NCBI GenBank assembly: GCA_016782865.1
Contig: JADHXR010000067.1
Coordinates: forward strand, 1 to 39,473
Length of the DNA: 39,473 nucleotides
Direction of reading: 5' to 3'
Source of the DNA: Phycisphaerae bacterium
Lineage (GTDB): Bacteria; Planctomycetota; Phycisphaerae; Sedimentisphaerales; Anaerobacaceae
Shown here piece after piece: positions 16,503-25,508 of this stretch; position 1 is the first letter of the stretch, and each line of letters starts with the position of its first letter. The position numbers and the translations under genes were made by a program. The notes beneath the pieces were generated by a model that had not been told where the DNA came from, did not search any database, and saw only the letters and a list, made by a program, of their open reading frames with translations.

Positions 16503-18207
16503 GACGCTTAAGCCGAAGGAAGGCGGCCGCGTGGCATTCTCACCTCGTGGCGATCTGCTGGCGACCAACGCGCCAAAACAGATCCGAATCTGGCGGACCG
16601 GCACTTGGGATCTCGTCAAGACGCTCACCCTTGCTGGTAACGTCATGGTCTTGAAGTTCTCGCCCGATGGAACCCGGCTTGCAGGCCTTAGTCTTCCTGA
16701 TGAACTCACCGTGTGGGAGGTTAACCAATGGACCGTCGTTCGTCAATTCAGCGTAAGTCTCGGGTGGGCCCGCTTAGGCAATTTGGACTTCTCACCGGAC
16801 GGCAAGGCCCTGGTCATCGGCGATGCCGATGGTCGCCTTCGAGTGATTGACCTCGCCAGCGAAAACACGATTCTTGATCGCTGGGAGGCCCACTCGGAGG
16901 GCATAACCTCCGTGGCGTGGTCGCCGAATGGTTCCGTTATTGCCAGTGGCAGCGGTTGGGATGGTGGTCCGATCAAGCTTTGGGATGCCACCTCCGGCGA
17001 ACTCCTCGGAGAGCTGGAAGGGCATACCTCCTGGATATCTGACATGGCTTTCTCCAAGGATGGCCTGTGGCTGTATTCGGCCAGCGGCGACCAGACTCTC
17101 CGGATCTGGGATGTAGAGAAGCAGCCGTGTCTGGCCACCCTCCGTGGCAGCAGCCATGAAGTCCTGGGACTGGCACTTTCGCCAGATGGCACCACACTTG
17201 CGAGCGCCTGCAAGGACGGCATCGTCGCCTTCTGGAGTGCTGATCCCAAGCCAGAAGAAGAGATGCCCAGACTGATCCCATTGGGTCATATTGCTCGGCC
17301 CGTCTTCGCTCCGGACAGCAGAGTGTTGGCGGTGCCACGAGCGGGGACCGTCAGCCTCTTCGATCTGGCAACGTCCAAAGAGACCGAGCTCTCCGAACTG
17401 GGCGACGACGTTTCGGCGGTTGCCTATTCACCGGACGGGACGCTGCTGGTAAGCGGAAGTGAGAATGGTGGAATCCGTGTGTGGTCCTTTGCCGAGCGTC
17501 GCTTGCTGCGAGACTTGGACGGCCACGAAGAAGAGATTCGCTTGCTCCGCTTCCGGGTAGATGGCGCGCGGTTGCTCTCTATTGATGCAAAGAGAACTGT
17601 GATCTGGTGGGATGTGCCCACATGGCGTCAAGCTGGCCGACCCTTTGTGGTGGAACTTCCTGGCAGGCCGGACGATGTCTGGCGGCCGCCGGATGTCTCG
17701 CCGGATGGTCGCCTCCTGGTGTTCGGCACAAAAGCGGGTGATGTGTGCTGGCTCGACGCCGAAACCGGAGAACTACTGGAGAGGACGACAGGTGGCGATT
17801 ACGCTACAAAACAGGTCGCCTTCTCCGGTGATGGCTCGCAGCTCGCCAGTACGTCCAACCATGGTACTGTGGCGCTGTGGGATCCGTCCTCGTTCACACG
17901 GGTCACCTCTTTCAGAGCTCACCTAACGGCAGCACACGGAGTGACTTTCTCCCCCCATGACAGACGGCTGGCCACCGGGGGTGCGACCAGCCGCGACGCC
18001 GTCAGGCTCTGGGATTTGTCAACTCACCGCGAACTCATAACACTTCCTGGACAGGCTGCCGTGTCCTCATTTGTGGTTTTTTCCAATGACGGCAGGTGGC
18101 TGGCGGCCTGCAGCGGGGTAGAAGGCAAGCTCCACCTCTGGCGTGCCCCATCGTGGGATGAGATTGAAGCAGAGGAAAAGAGGTTGAAGAGCAAACAATG
18201 TCCGTAA
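16480..18207 (+). CDS. WD40-repeat sensor part of the kinase gene, displaced by a frameshift
   Basis: From GTG 16480 the frame reads VPGREPIETLKP and then about a dozen WD40 units to the stop at 18205-18207 (for example VAFSPRGDLLATN, LDFSPDGKALVIGDADG, SGDQTLRIWD, VAFSGDGSQLASTSNHGTVALWD). It has no convincing start codon context of its own and continues directly from the kinase frame, so kinase and propeller were one gene of about 1080 codons. The outer WD40 domain probably senses a ligand or partner beyond the membrane. If the shift is real, the kinase ends after its first repeat. If it is a sequencing error, the gene is whole. Confidence 0.8.
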   Translation: MPGREPIETLKPKEGGRVAFSPRGDLLATNAPKQIRIWRTGTWDLVKTLTLAGNVMVLKFSPDGTRLAGLSLPDELTVWEVNQWTVVRQFSVSLGWARLGNLDFSPDGKALVIGDADGRLRVIDLASENTILDRWEAHSEGITSVAWSPNGSVIASGSGWDGGPIKLWDATSGELLGELEGHTSWISDMAFSKDGLWLYSASGDQTLRIWDVEKQPCLATLRGSSHEVLGLALSPDGTTLASACKDGIVAFWSADPKPEEEMPRLIPLGHIARPVFAPDSRVLAVPRAGTVSLFDLATSKETELSELGDDVSAVAYSPDGTLLVSGSENGGIRVWSFAERRLLRDLDGHEEEIRLLRFRVDGARLLSIDAKRTVIWWDVPTWRQAGRPFVVELPGRPDDVWRPPDVSPDGRLLVFGTKAGDVCWLDAETGELLERTTGGDYATKQVAFSGDGSQLASTSNHGTVALWDPSSFTRVTSFRAHLTAAHGVTFSPHDRRLATGGATSRDAVRLWDLSTHRELITLPGQAAVSSFVVFSNDGRWLAACSGVEGKLHLWRAPSWDEIEAEEKRLKSKQCP

Positions 18208-18527
18208 CACAAGATCTATCTATAGAACGGAATCCGAAATCCGAAGAGGCCCCAAAGGACAAGATCTGCGAGAACCATCCAGTCACGCTGGAGACAAAAA
18301 ACGATCTGTCCATACTACATGAAGAGCAAGCTCAATACAATGAAGCAGAATCACTCCTTCTCGAAGCCGTCGAAGGCCGCTGCCTCAAACTCGGTGACAC
18401 TCACACACGTACACAGGAGTCACTAGAGAATTTGATCGGCCTCTACGAAGCCTTGGACAAATCTGAAGAAGCCAACGAATGGCGTTCAAGACTAACTAGC
18501 CGTGACGATGCCGAAAAAGAAGACTGA
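18198..18527 (+). CDS. Short TPR protein, probably a fragment of a kinase-TPR gene
   Basis: A 109-residue product starting with an ATG that overlaps the end of the WD40 frame by 10 bases. Residues about 27-100 form two tetratricopeptide units of the kinesin-light-chain type (HPVTLETKNDLSILHEEQ, YNEAESLLLEAVEGRCLKLGDTHTRTQESLENL, EEANEWRSRL). These are typical of the C-terminal tails of planctomycete kinase-TPR proteins. The first 25 residues are low-complexity and polar. It may be translated by coupling to the preceding frame, or be a remnant of another gene; I lean toward a remnant. Confidence 0.55.
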   Translation: MSVTQDLSIERNPKSEEAPKDKICENHPVTLETKNDLSILHEEQAQYNEAESLLLEAVEGRCLKLGDTHTRTQESLENLIGLYEALDKSEEANEWRSRLTSRDDAEKED

Positions 18528-18641
18528 CCTGATCGGGTGCCTCACAACGTCACGACTTCCAACCTGGGGGCGTCAATTCACCAACTCGACTTGCCGATCA
18601 TCGCCAGCATTTCGTGAGCACGCCGTGGATCAGTCGTCAGG

Positions 18642-18799
18642 GAATCATGGAATTTGCGTCGGGTGCGAGCCCAGCATGCCACCTCTGTAGCTTTGCCTTG
18701 CCAATGAGATTTGGCCGCCAGCGGCCAAATTGACATGGACTCAGCACGTAGAATTGCTGCCCATTAAGAAATCAACTCAGCGTCGAACCCTGGAACGTC
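18642..18799 (-). mobile_element. IS66 transposase remnant, copy B of a 158-bp direct repeat
   Basis: The minus strand reads GKATEVACWARTRRKFHDS, closer to the IS66 consensus (CWAHxRRKF) than copy A. It is about 93% identical and ungapped to 10001-10158, in the same orientation. The rest of 18528-18913 has no gene; it is plain flanking DNA between the TPR frame and the end of the glutamate synthase gene. No terminal repeats or target duplications were found. Confidence 0.7.
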
Positions 18800-18913
18800 T
18801 GATCATCACGAAGAATTCATCCCAAAAGCAGATCAGACGAGCCCTTGATCTTCGCTGATTGAGGTTTGGGCTTCATTGCTGATTGGCATTCCTACAAAAC
18901 CATATCCCTTTGA

Positions 18914-21511
18914 TTATCCACTTACGGCCGATTTGGCGGCGCTGACCTTGCGATAGACAGTCTCAGGGGCTCGCCTTACGCCGTCCACTGCCAGCAGATC
19001 GCGATCTACAGAGATTCCGAAAAGGCGTTCGTTGGTCTCAAGATACGGCCTGATCAGCCGCCAATCCTTCTCTGTGAGCGGTGTGAAATGGCCGCCGTTG
19101 AGCTGTTCTCGGACGAGCTTATTGTGTGGATCCCGCACATAGATGGCTCCACCTGAGGCAAGAGAGAACAGATTCGATCCGGGATATGGCGATGCCTGTG
19201 GAACGACGTTGCCCTTATTGTCGAACTCTATGCCATTGACAACGACAAAGCCGCCGCCGTTAAGTGGATCTCCGGCCATAAAGGACTCGGCGAGGAAATC
19301 GAGGCATGTGCCGTTGATGACCACGCGCGGCCTGCCAACCGCGTTTATGAGCGGCCGTCCTGCGGCATTGCCGAGGACATAGACTTGCCCACCCTTTGCG
19401 CCGTACATAAATGCCTGCCCCACATCGCCGCAGATAACGAGTCGGCCGGTCTTCATAACCTGACCGAGTTGGTCCTGAGCGTTGTCGTGGAGATAGATTT
19501 CCATTCCGTCGATTCCGGAGGCGATATAGTCACCGGAGGATCCGAAAACATCGATCCGAACGCCGGTGGTCTCGGGGCCAAAGCCGCAACCTGTGAAACG
19601 CTGGCCCACAAGACCGTAGAGGATGAAGCGTTTCCAGCCAAGTTCGAAGGCGCGGACCAGCAATCTGGCGTCGCAGTCTTCGCCTTCGGGTGGGAAATCA
19701 TGGGAATTTACAACAAGCATTGTCTCCTGGGCCTGGGGCGGTCTTATCTTGTCTCGCGTCTTCCAGTCGATTCGGCGGGCATGCCAAGGGCCTTCGTCGC
19801 TTATGGCCGGCGTCGCATCGAGGATCGAGTCGATGGCCTGGCGAATTATCTGGAGTACTACGGAGCGTTTCTTTTTGCCGCAGTTGTATCGGCGGTCGTT
19901 GAGAAGCGAAAGGACTTCCAACGCCCAATGAAAACTGGATTGATTCTCGGATGCAAGGCTTTCTATCTTGGAGGCGAGCCGCCGTACTTCGTCGAAATTC
20001 AAGTTGACCATTGCGGCCGAGACACTCGCATAGAGTGCCTCAACATCGTTGTCCTTCGCGGAAGCTTCGATTATTTCATTGAGTTCGGATGGTATCTTGT
20101 CGATCTGCGGCGATAAGTCAAGATCAACAGCCCAATCTCCGGGAGGGCAGGTTATAGCCTTGCCAAACTTGTCGGCACAGGAGAGCCGGGCATTTTCACT
20201 GCTCGCATTCTCTATGGTGAACGAGAATGCGCCGCCGTCGGTGTGGCTACCCCCGCGTGCATTCCAGTAGCGGTCGGCGATAGGCCTGAAACGTGAATCC
20301 TCCTTGCTCAGAGAATGAAGAGTCGCGTCAATGGCCTGCTTTTCGGAACCTATCAGTCCGATGCTGACATCGCCTTCCTGCAGGGCGAACACCTGGGGCC
20401 TTAGCATGGAGGTGTCAGTGATGCCAAGCAACTGGAGCCTGTCACGATCGGGATTACTTCGTGCAATGATGAAAAACCACGGGCCGTCGGGAGAGTTGTG
20501 CACATGCATGGACTGGATGGCCCGATATATCTTCTTTTTCTCCTGCGGGAGGCTGGCGAAGTCCAGTTCGGTTGTGGGGGCAAGGGCCTCGATTAGATAT
20601 TCAATCGGGTATCCCCAGATTCGGTGCCAGAGGTCGAAAAGTAATACCGCAACCTCGGTGTCGGTCAGGAATAACGGCTCGACGTTGTGCTGGCGCAGAT
20701 ACGAAGCGATGCTGAAGTAGTTCGCGAAGTCGCCGTTGTGCACGAGGGCCTCGTTCATGCCTATAAAGGGATGTGCGCCGGCGGGATGCCACACCCTTCC
20801 CTTGGTCGGGTATCGCTGGTGAGCGATCCAGATATTTGATTTGAAGTCTTCGAGCCCATAGTACTGGACGACCCGCTCGGCGTAGCCCACTACCTTAAAG
20901 ATCACCAGATTGCGTGCATGGCTGAGCACGAACGCCCGCTTTTCGCCGAGTGCGGCATAGAACTCTACGTTAAATTTGAAGCTGTTCTGGTAGATGAATT
21001 CGTCCTCGACGGCCCTCGATGGCTCGCCGGTGAGATTGTTTTCTTCGGCGAAGCGGTTAAGCTTATCGTCCTTTGCGCGAACGAAGTATCTGACGACATC
21101 CGGCGGACGGACATCGAGGCCGACATCGCGATGATCGTCGACGTGTGAAATCTTCTCGGTATGATCTATACGCAGGTTATTCGTAATGGACTTCTCAGCT
21201 TCGCCGAGAGCGCCGGAATCGAGCAGGGCTATCTGGATGATGTAATCGTCCCGCAATGTCTGGGCATCCACTCCGAGCTGCTGTGGCACCAGGCCCGCCG
21301 CGGCGATTCCGCCGCCTTTTCCGTTGCCGCGATTGCGCATCTGAATTGACGGCTCAAAGATGTGCCGTCCGCCGACGGGTATGCTCGCCGCAAAACCGAC
21401 GACGCCGCAGCCTCCTTCCTGGACCATGCCCTCACGGTGGAAGTTCTGCGGGTCTATTGCTGATATAATCTTCTTTCGTGAAGAAAGTATGTTCTTTGCG
21501 AATTCGCTCAT
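18914..21511 (-). CDS. Glutamate-synthase-related protein: class II amidotransferase fused to GXGXG domain
   Basis: Start set at the ATG of MSEFAKNIL (21511), which has AAAGG six bases upstream; a longer frame overlaps the preceding gene and is rejected. The 865-residue product has a class II glutamine amidotransferase region (CGVVGFAAS at 35-43, RNRGNGKGGGIAAAG, HQRYPTKGRVWHPAGAHPFIG, LVHNGDFANY) in about the first 400 residues. A GXGXG/GltB3-like beta-helix lies at about 630-830 (GCGFGPETTGVRIDVFGSSG, GDVGQAFMYGAKGGQVYVLGNAAG). In standard GltB these flank the FMN domain; here the FMN domain is on the separate upstream gene 38 bases away. The pair probably forms one glutamate synthase complex. 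The putative nucleophile Cys35 is not at the N-terminus, so a propeptide would have to be removed. Confidence 0.85.
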   Translation of the reverse strand: MSEFAKNILSSRKKIISAIDPQNFHREGMVQEGGCGVVGFAASIPVGGRHIFEPSIQMRNRGNGKGGGIAAAGLVPQQLGVDAQTLRDDYIIQIALLDSGALGEAEKSITNNLRIDHTEKISHVDDHRDVGLDVRPPDVVRYFVRAKDDKLNRFAEENNLTGEPSRAVEDEFIYQNSFKFNVEFYAALGEKRAFVLSHARNLVIFKVVGYAERVVQYYGLEDFKSNIWIAHQRYPTKGRVWHPAGAHPFIGMNEALVHNGDFANYFSIASYLRQHNVEPLFLTDTEVAVLLFDLWHRIWGYPIEYLIEALAPTTELDFASLPQEKKKIYRAIQSMHVHNSPDGPWFFIIARSNPDRDRLQLLGITDTSMLRPQVFALQEGDVSIGLIGSEKQAIDATLHSLSKEDSRFRPIADRYWNARGGSHTDGGAFSFTIENASSENARLSCADKFGKAITCPPGDWAVDLDLSPQIDKIPSELNEIIEASAKDNDVEALYASVSAAMVNLNFDEVRRLASKIESLASENQSSFHWALEVLSLLNDRRYNCGKKKRSVVLQIIRQAIDSILDATPAISDEGPWHARRIDWKTRDKIRPPQAQETMLVVNSHDFPPEGEDCDARLLVRAFELGWKRFILYGLVGQRFTGCGFGPETTGVRIDVFGSSGDYIASGIDGMEIYLHDNAQDQLGQVMKTGRLVICGDVGQAFMYGAKGGQVYVLGNAAGRPLINAVGRPRVVINGTCLDFLAESFMAGDPLNGGGFVVVNGIEFDNKGNVVPQASPYPGSNLFSLASGGAIYVRDPHNKLVREQLNGGHFTPLTEKDWRLIRPYLETNERLFGISVDRDLLAVDGVRRAPETVYRKVSAAKSAVSG

Positions 21512-21549
21512 GCCTTTTATTCTCGTTATATCTGCTTTGGTTCGGTCGG

Positions 21550-24516
21550 TTAACCGCCCGTCGCATCGGGCTTGTTGTCGTAATCGAGGTGCCCGAGCAG
21601 GTCCGACCGGCCTACAAGCTGGTTGACGCTTCTTAGTCCAAGTCGCCAGCAAATGTACTGAAGCTGTTTCGACCATGAGTGAAAGATGTTGATGAGTCTC
21701 TGCGTTGACCAGTCCGGGTCGAACATCTCAGAAAGCTCCGGATCGGTGGTGGCAATACCCCTCGGGCAACCCCTGCCGCTTTCGCATGCGCCGCACCTGA
21801 TACATTCAAGGGCGACAACCTCGACGGTTCCGACCACCACGCCGTTCGCTCCGAGGGCTATCGCCTTGGCGACCTCCCAGGCGCTTCGTATCCCGCCTGA
21901 TGCTATCAAGGTAATCTTATCGCGTACCCCTTCGTCTTCGAGGAACTTATGAACCTTGCCGACAGCGTATTCGATGGGCATCGCGATGTTCTTCTTGGCG
22001 ATATCCGGTGCTGCGCCGGTTCCGCCGTAGCCTCCGTCAAGGTGAACGACGTGGGCGCCTGCGTAATAGCTACCGACCGCCACCATATCAACGTCACTTG
22101 CGCCGGAGACCTTTACGGAAACAAGGGCCTTCGAGTTGACTTGCTTTATCCAGTCAACATGCTTCTTGTGGTCCTCGATGGAATACACCGAATGGAACGG
22201 AAACGGCGAAAACAGGGCGGTTCCCTGAACGGCTTCTCGCATCTTGGCGACGACAGGCGTGTTCTTATCGCCGAGCAGATGCCCGCCGAGACCGGGTTTT
22301 GCGCCCTGGGCATACTTGAATTCGACAATCCTCACGCGTTTGATAGTCTCTTCCCGCACTCCGAACAGACCCGTCGCCACCTGCGTGATGACGTGGTCGT
22401 CGTATGGTTTCAGTTCGTCGGGATAGCCTCCTTCACCGGAACAGGTAAACGAGTCGAAGGCCTTGTACGCCCTGGCCCTCGAAACCATGGTCGCAAGACT
22501 GATCGAGCCGTAGCTCATGCCGCCCCCATAGAAGGGGATGCCGATGGGCACCTCCGGACGACCGTCTTGGCGCTTATTCAGAGTGATGCCGAGATCGACG
22601 TCCTGAGGCTTGAATGAAGTGTCGGGGGCTTTGTCTGGGAAGACAATCTCTATCCTGTCGAAACCGCCTCCTGATGCGCCGCGCTTATATTCGATATTGC
22701 TGTCGCCGGGCATGCCCGTCGCGGCTTGTTCCCAGGTGCTCACAAGGAGTTCCGATGTCCAGCGCGGGTCGCCGAATGCTTTCCACATTGGATCAGGGCC
22801 GATGCGGATGGCGTTTACGGGGCAACTATTTACACAGAATGAGCCGGCTATCCGGCATGCCTCGGAGCCGCGACAAAGATGAGATTTCGGAGCGAGCATT
22901 CTCTTGCCCGCCCTAATGTGGACGCCGTACTTGCAGACTTGGGCGCATTTGCCGCAGGAGATGCAATCTGAAGTTCTAACGACCTTATAGACAGCAAGAG
23001 AGTTCCTGAATCTCGACGGACAAGGCGCCGCGAGTTTCGTATCAGCAGGCGGGTAGTCGGCCAGGATATTCGCCTCTTCGGCACTGTCTGCGGGTCTGTC
23101 GCGGGCGGCCGATTCGAGTGATTCTTTGAGCGATTGGACCCTCTTGCCGAAGAAGGGCCCCAGGTTGTCGCGTTCGAGATCATCGAAAAACATCACCCTG
23201 CCAAGTTCGCCGCGCAGACGGCGCACTTCGCGCAGGCCCATTGCGCCCATGACCTCGATCAGTTGCGAATGCCATGAACCGATGAGGTTGATTATGCGCT
23301 GGGAACCCCAGTCAGCCGGGGCGGTGTCGATCTTCGCCGGGCAACTCTTTCTATCGGAACAATCTTTGCAAAGCTTGCATCCCATGGCAATTAGCATTGC
23401 CTTGTCTAATGCAACACCATCTGCGCCGCAGGCGATGGCCTTGGCTATATGCTCGGCCAGAGCTATTCCTCCGCTGATAAGCAGGGCCAGGCGATCTCTG
23501 AGAGATGCCTTCAGAAGAGCAAAATGGACTTCCTTAATAAGCTCGATTATGAAATCCCCGCTTCTTTTGCCCAGCCCATTGCCTTTGCCGGTGGCCTGGA
23601 GATGTATTATTCCGGGGCCATTGGCTGCGAGGGCCGTCGCACGTTTGGCGGCGTTCTCGTCGAGCGGCAGGCGCACGGATATGACTGTTCCGGGGTAAGC
23701 AGCGGCTATTCTTTGAATAACACAGGCAACATCGTCCGAGAAGGCCAACTCGACAATCGCTACGCCGTGAAGGTCCTTAATGTCGTCACAGGCCGGATCG
23801 AATCGAACGATCAGATGCTCCTTGTGTTTTTCAAGCGAGCCATTGGCATCCTTAACCGAAGCTACGGCGAAGGTGTTGACCTCTACCGCAGCGTCGGCGA
23901 TGGCTCCTTTTACCGAATTGCCGACGAATTTATTTCCAGGGAGATCGAAAACTATCGGAATAGGAATCTCGGTGAGAGCGGGCATATCGGTCATAAGACC
24001 GCCCTGTTCGTCGAATTGCAATTGCTCGGGGCGCCTTCCTAACTCGATGGCGGTGGAGATATACTCTCTTCCGTGTATGCCGTCCCTGGTCGGCCTTACA
24101 ATCTCGGACATATCCGTCCACATCGAATCGAATCCCACATTAGCGAAAAGGCCGCGATAGCCGGCGCCGGAGACGGGTATCTTGCCCGTATCGGACTGTT
24201 TCCAGATGCTGGTGATGACATCGGGCCGCCAATAATCGTCGCCCATCTTCTCGTATTCTGGATTGGGAATTCGAAAGAGGATGTTTTTCTTGCACTCCTG
24301 GACGCAGCGCATGCAGCTTATGCAGAGCACGTCGGCGGTATCCACGACCTGGGGCGTATCGAACTTACGCTGTTTGTAAACATCATAGACGCAGGAATCC
24401 CGCTTTACGCAACGCATGCACCCAAGGCAGCCGTCACTTTCAATTGCATTGAACTTCGGCACCTGGAAGAACCTCGGTTCAGTCGGCTTTACTTCAATGT
24501 GATATCTGACCGGCAT
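21550..24516 (-). CDS. Internally duplicated ferredoxin-GOGAT (FMN glutamate synthase) protein
   Basis: A 988-residue protein built as two similar halves. Each half starts with ferredoxin-like clusters (CLGCMRC near 30 and CISCMRC near 65; CISCGKC near 514 and SCPVNAI near 570). A GltB2-like TIM barrel follows, and each half closes with a further Cys motif (CKLCKDCSDRKSC near 382; CIRCGACESGRGC near 904) and a WS/GSQRxINL segment. The second barrel keeps the conserved synthase motifs (GGGMSYGSIS, CSGEGGYP, GAKPGLGGHL, DGGYGGTGAAP, ASGGIRS). The first barrel has lost most of these and looks degenerate. I infer a ferredoxin-dependent glutamate synthase core with an extra electron-transfer half, working with the adjacent amidotransferase protein. 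It follows metF by 47 bases on the same strand. Confidence 0.85.
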   Translation of the reverse strand: MPVRYHIEVKPTEPRFFQVPKFNAIESDGCLGCMRCVKRDSCVYDVYKQRKFDTPQVVDTADVLCISCMRCVQECKKNILFRIPNPEYEKMGDDYWRPDVITSIWKQSDTGKIPVSGAGYRGLFANVGFDSMWTDMSEIVRPTRDGIHGREYISTAIELGRRPEQLQFDEQGGLMTDMPALTEIPIPIVFDLPGNKFVGNSVKGAIADAAVEVNTFAVASVKDANGSLEKHKEHLIVRFDPACDDIKDLHGVAIVELAFSDDVACVIQRIAAAYPGTVISVRLPLDENAAKRATALAANGPGIIHLQATGKGNGLGKRSGDFIIELIKEVHFALLKASLRDRLALLISGGIALAEHIAKAIACGADGVALDKAMLIAMGCKLCKDCSDRKSCPAKIDTAPADWGSQRIINLIGSWHSQLIEVMGAMGLREVRRLRGELGRVMFFDDLERDNLGPFFGKRVQSLKESLESAARDRPADSAEEANILADYPPADTKLAAPCPSRFRNSLAVYKVVRTSDCISCGKCAQVCKYGVHIRAGKRMLAPKSHLCRGSEACRIAGSFCVNSCPVNAIRIGPDPMWKAFGDPRWTSELLVSTWEQAATGMPGDSNIEYKRGASGGGFDRIEIVFPDKAPDTSFKPQDVDLGITLNKRQDGRPEVPIGIPFYGGGMSYGSISLATMVSRARAYKAFDSFTCSGEGGYPDELKPYDDHVITQVATGLFGVREETIKRVRIVEFKYAQGAKPGLGGHLLGDKNTPVVAKMREAVQGTALFSPFPFHSVYSIEDHKKHVDWIKQVNSKALVSVKVSGASDVDMVAVGSYYAGAHVVHLDGGYGGTGAAPDIAKKNIAMPIEYAVGKVHKFLEDEGVRDKITLIASGGIRSAWEVAKAIALGANGVVVGTVEVVALECIRCGACESGRGCPRGIATTDPELSEMFDPDWSTQRLINIFHSWSKQLQYICWRLGLRSVNQLVGRSDLLGHLDYDNKPDATGG

Positions 24517-24563
24517 ATTCTTTACTCACATATTCACGGCAGGGATTTGCCCGCCGGGATTGG

Positions 24564-25508
24564 CTAATAAACGTGCGGACGCGGGAGCAGTCCCGCAGCC
24601 TTGATTACATCGGGCAAAAGCCCTTCGGCCTCTATCGCCTGAAGGTGAACGCCTTTAATGCCACTGAGGTTCCGGGCAGCATCGATAAGCTCAAGGGTAA
24701 TCTTGATGCCTTCTTCATGAGGGTCTGCCGCGTCCTTCATTCTCCCGATCAGCTCGTCGGGGACCTCGATACCGGGAACATTGTTGTTCATGTACCGCAG
24801 CATGCCGGCTGATCGTGGAATAATAATGCCGGCAAGGATGGCGGTTTTTTCGGCCAGACCCATATCCTCGGCTCGTCGCACGGCTTCAGAGAAACGCTTG
24901 ATGTCATAGACCGCCTGGGTCTGGATGAAATCGGCGCCCGCATTTATCTTCTTTGCGAGTCGTATCGTGCGAAACTTCTCGGGCGGGCCGAGAGGCGTCC
25001 ATGCTGCGCCGATGAAGAAAGGCGCAGCAGACGAGATCGAATCCCCGCCGTCCTGAACAGCCTCGTCGCGCAGCCCCTTGACGACGGAAATCAATTGAAT
25101 CGAATCGATATCATAGACGTTCTTGGCTCCGGGATGGCCATTGAGCTTGCCGCCGGCGCCTGCCGATTGATGGTCGCCTGAGAGGCACAGGACGTTTCTC
25201 ATTCCCAACGCCCAGGCCCCGAGCAGATCCGATTGAATGGCGATACGGTTTCTGTCCCGGCAGACAATCTGCATGACCGGCTCGAGCCCCTCCTGGAGCA
25301 GAATCTTCGAGGCCGCTATGCTCGACATGCGAACAACAGCGGTCTGGTTGTCGGTAACGTTGTATGCATCGGCGACACCGCGAAGGATTCCAGCCTTCTT
25401 CTTAACTACCTCGGCCTCGGGCCCTCTTGGCGGACCAACCTCTGCCGTCACTGCGAAATGACCCTCGGCGAGAACGCGTTCCAGGTTGCTTCCTACGAGT
25501 GTTTTCAT
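24564..25508 (-). CDS. metF: Methylenetetrahydrofolate reductase MetF
   Basis: A 314-residue MTHFR of the short bacterial type. It begins AEGHFAVTAEVGPPRG with the catalytic Glu region, and contains DNQTAVVRMSS, MQIVCRDRNRIAIQSDLLGA, NVLCLSGDH, FFIGAAWTP and GADFIQTQAVYD, all characteristic of the FAD-binding barrel. It reduces methylene-THF to methyl-THF. The ATG overlaps the stop of the preceding metV by four bases (ATGA), which indicates translational coupling. In acetogens MetF works with MetV and electron-transfer partners, so ferredoxin- or flavin-linked electrons rather than plain NAD(P)H are a reasonable inference here. Confidence 0.93.
   Translation of the reverse strand: MKTLVGSNLERVLAEGHFAVTAEVGPPRGPEAEVVKKKAGILRGVADAYNVTDNQTAVVRMSSIAASKILLQEGLEPVMQIVCRDRNRIAIQSDLLGAWALGMRNVLCLSGDHQSAGAGGKLNGHPGAKNVYDIDSIQLISVVKGLRDEAVQDGGDSISSAAPFFIGAAWTPLGPPEKFRTIRLAKKINAGADFIQTQAVYDIKRFSEAVRRAEDMGLAEKTAILAGIIIPRSAGMLRYMNNNVPGIEVPDELIGRMKDAADPHEEGIKITLELIDAARNLSGIKGVHLQAIEAEGLLPDVIKAAGLLPRPHVY

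Noticed and set aside
19385..20116. Long plus-strand frame opposite the amidotransferase gene
   Set aside because: It mirrors codons of a well-conserved minus-strand gene and has no recognisable motifs.
21512..21676. N-terminal extension of the amidotransferase gene
   Set aside because: It overlaps the end of the upstream GOGAT gene and has no similarity to the family.
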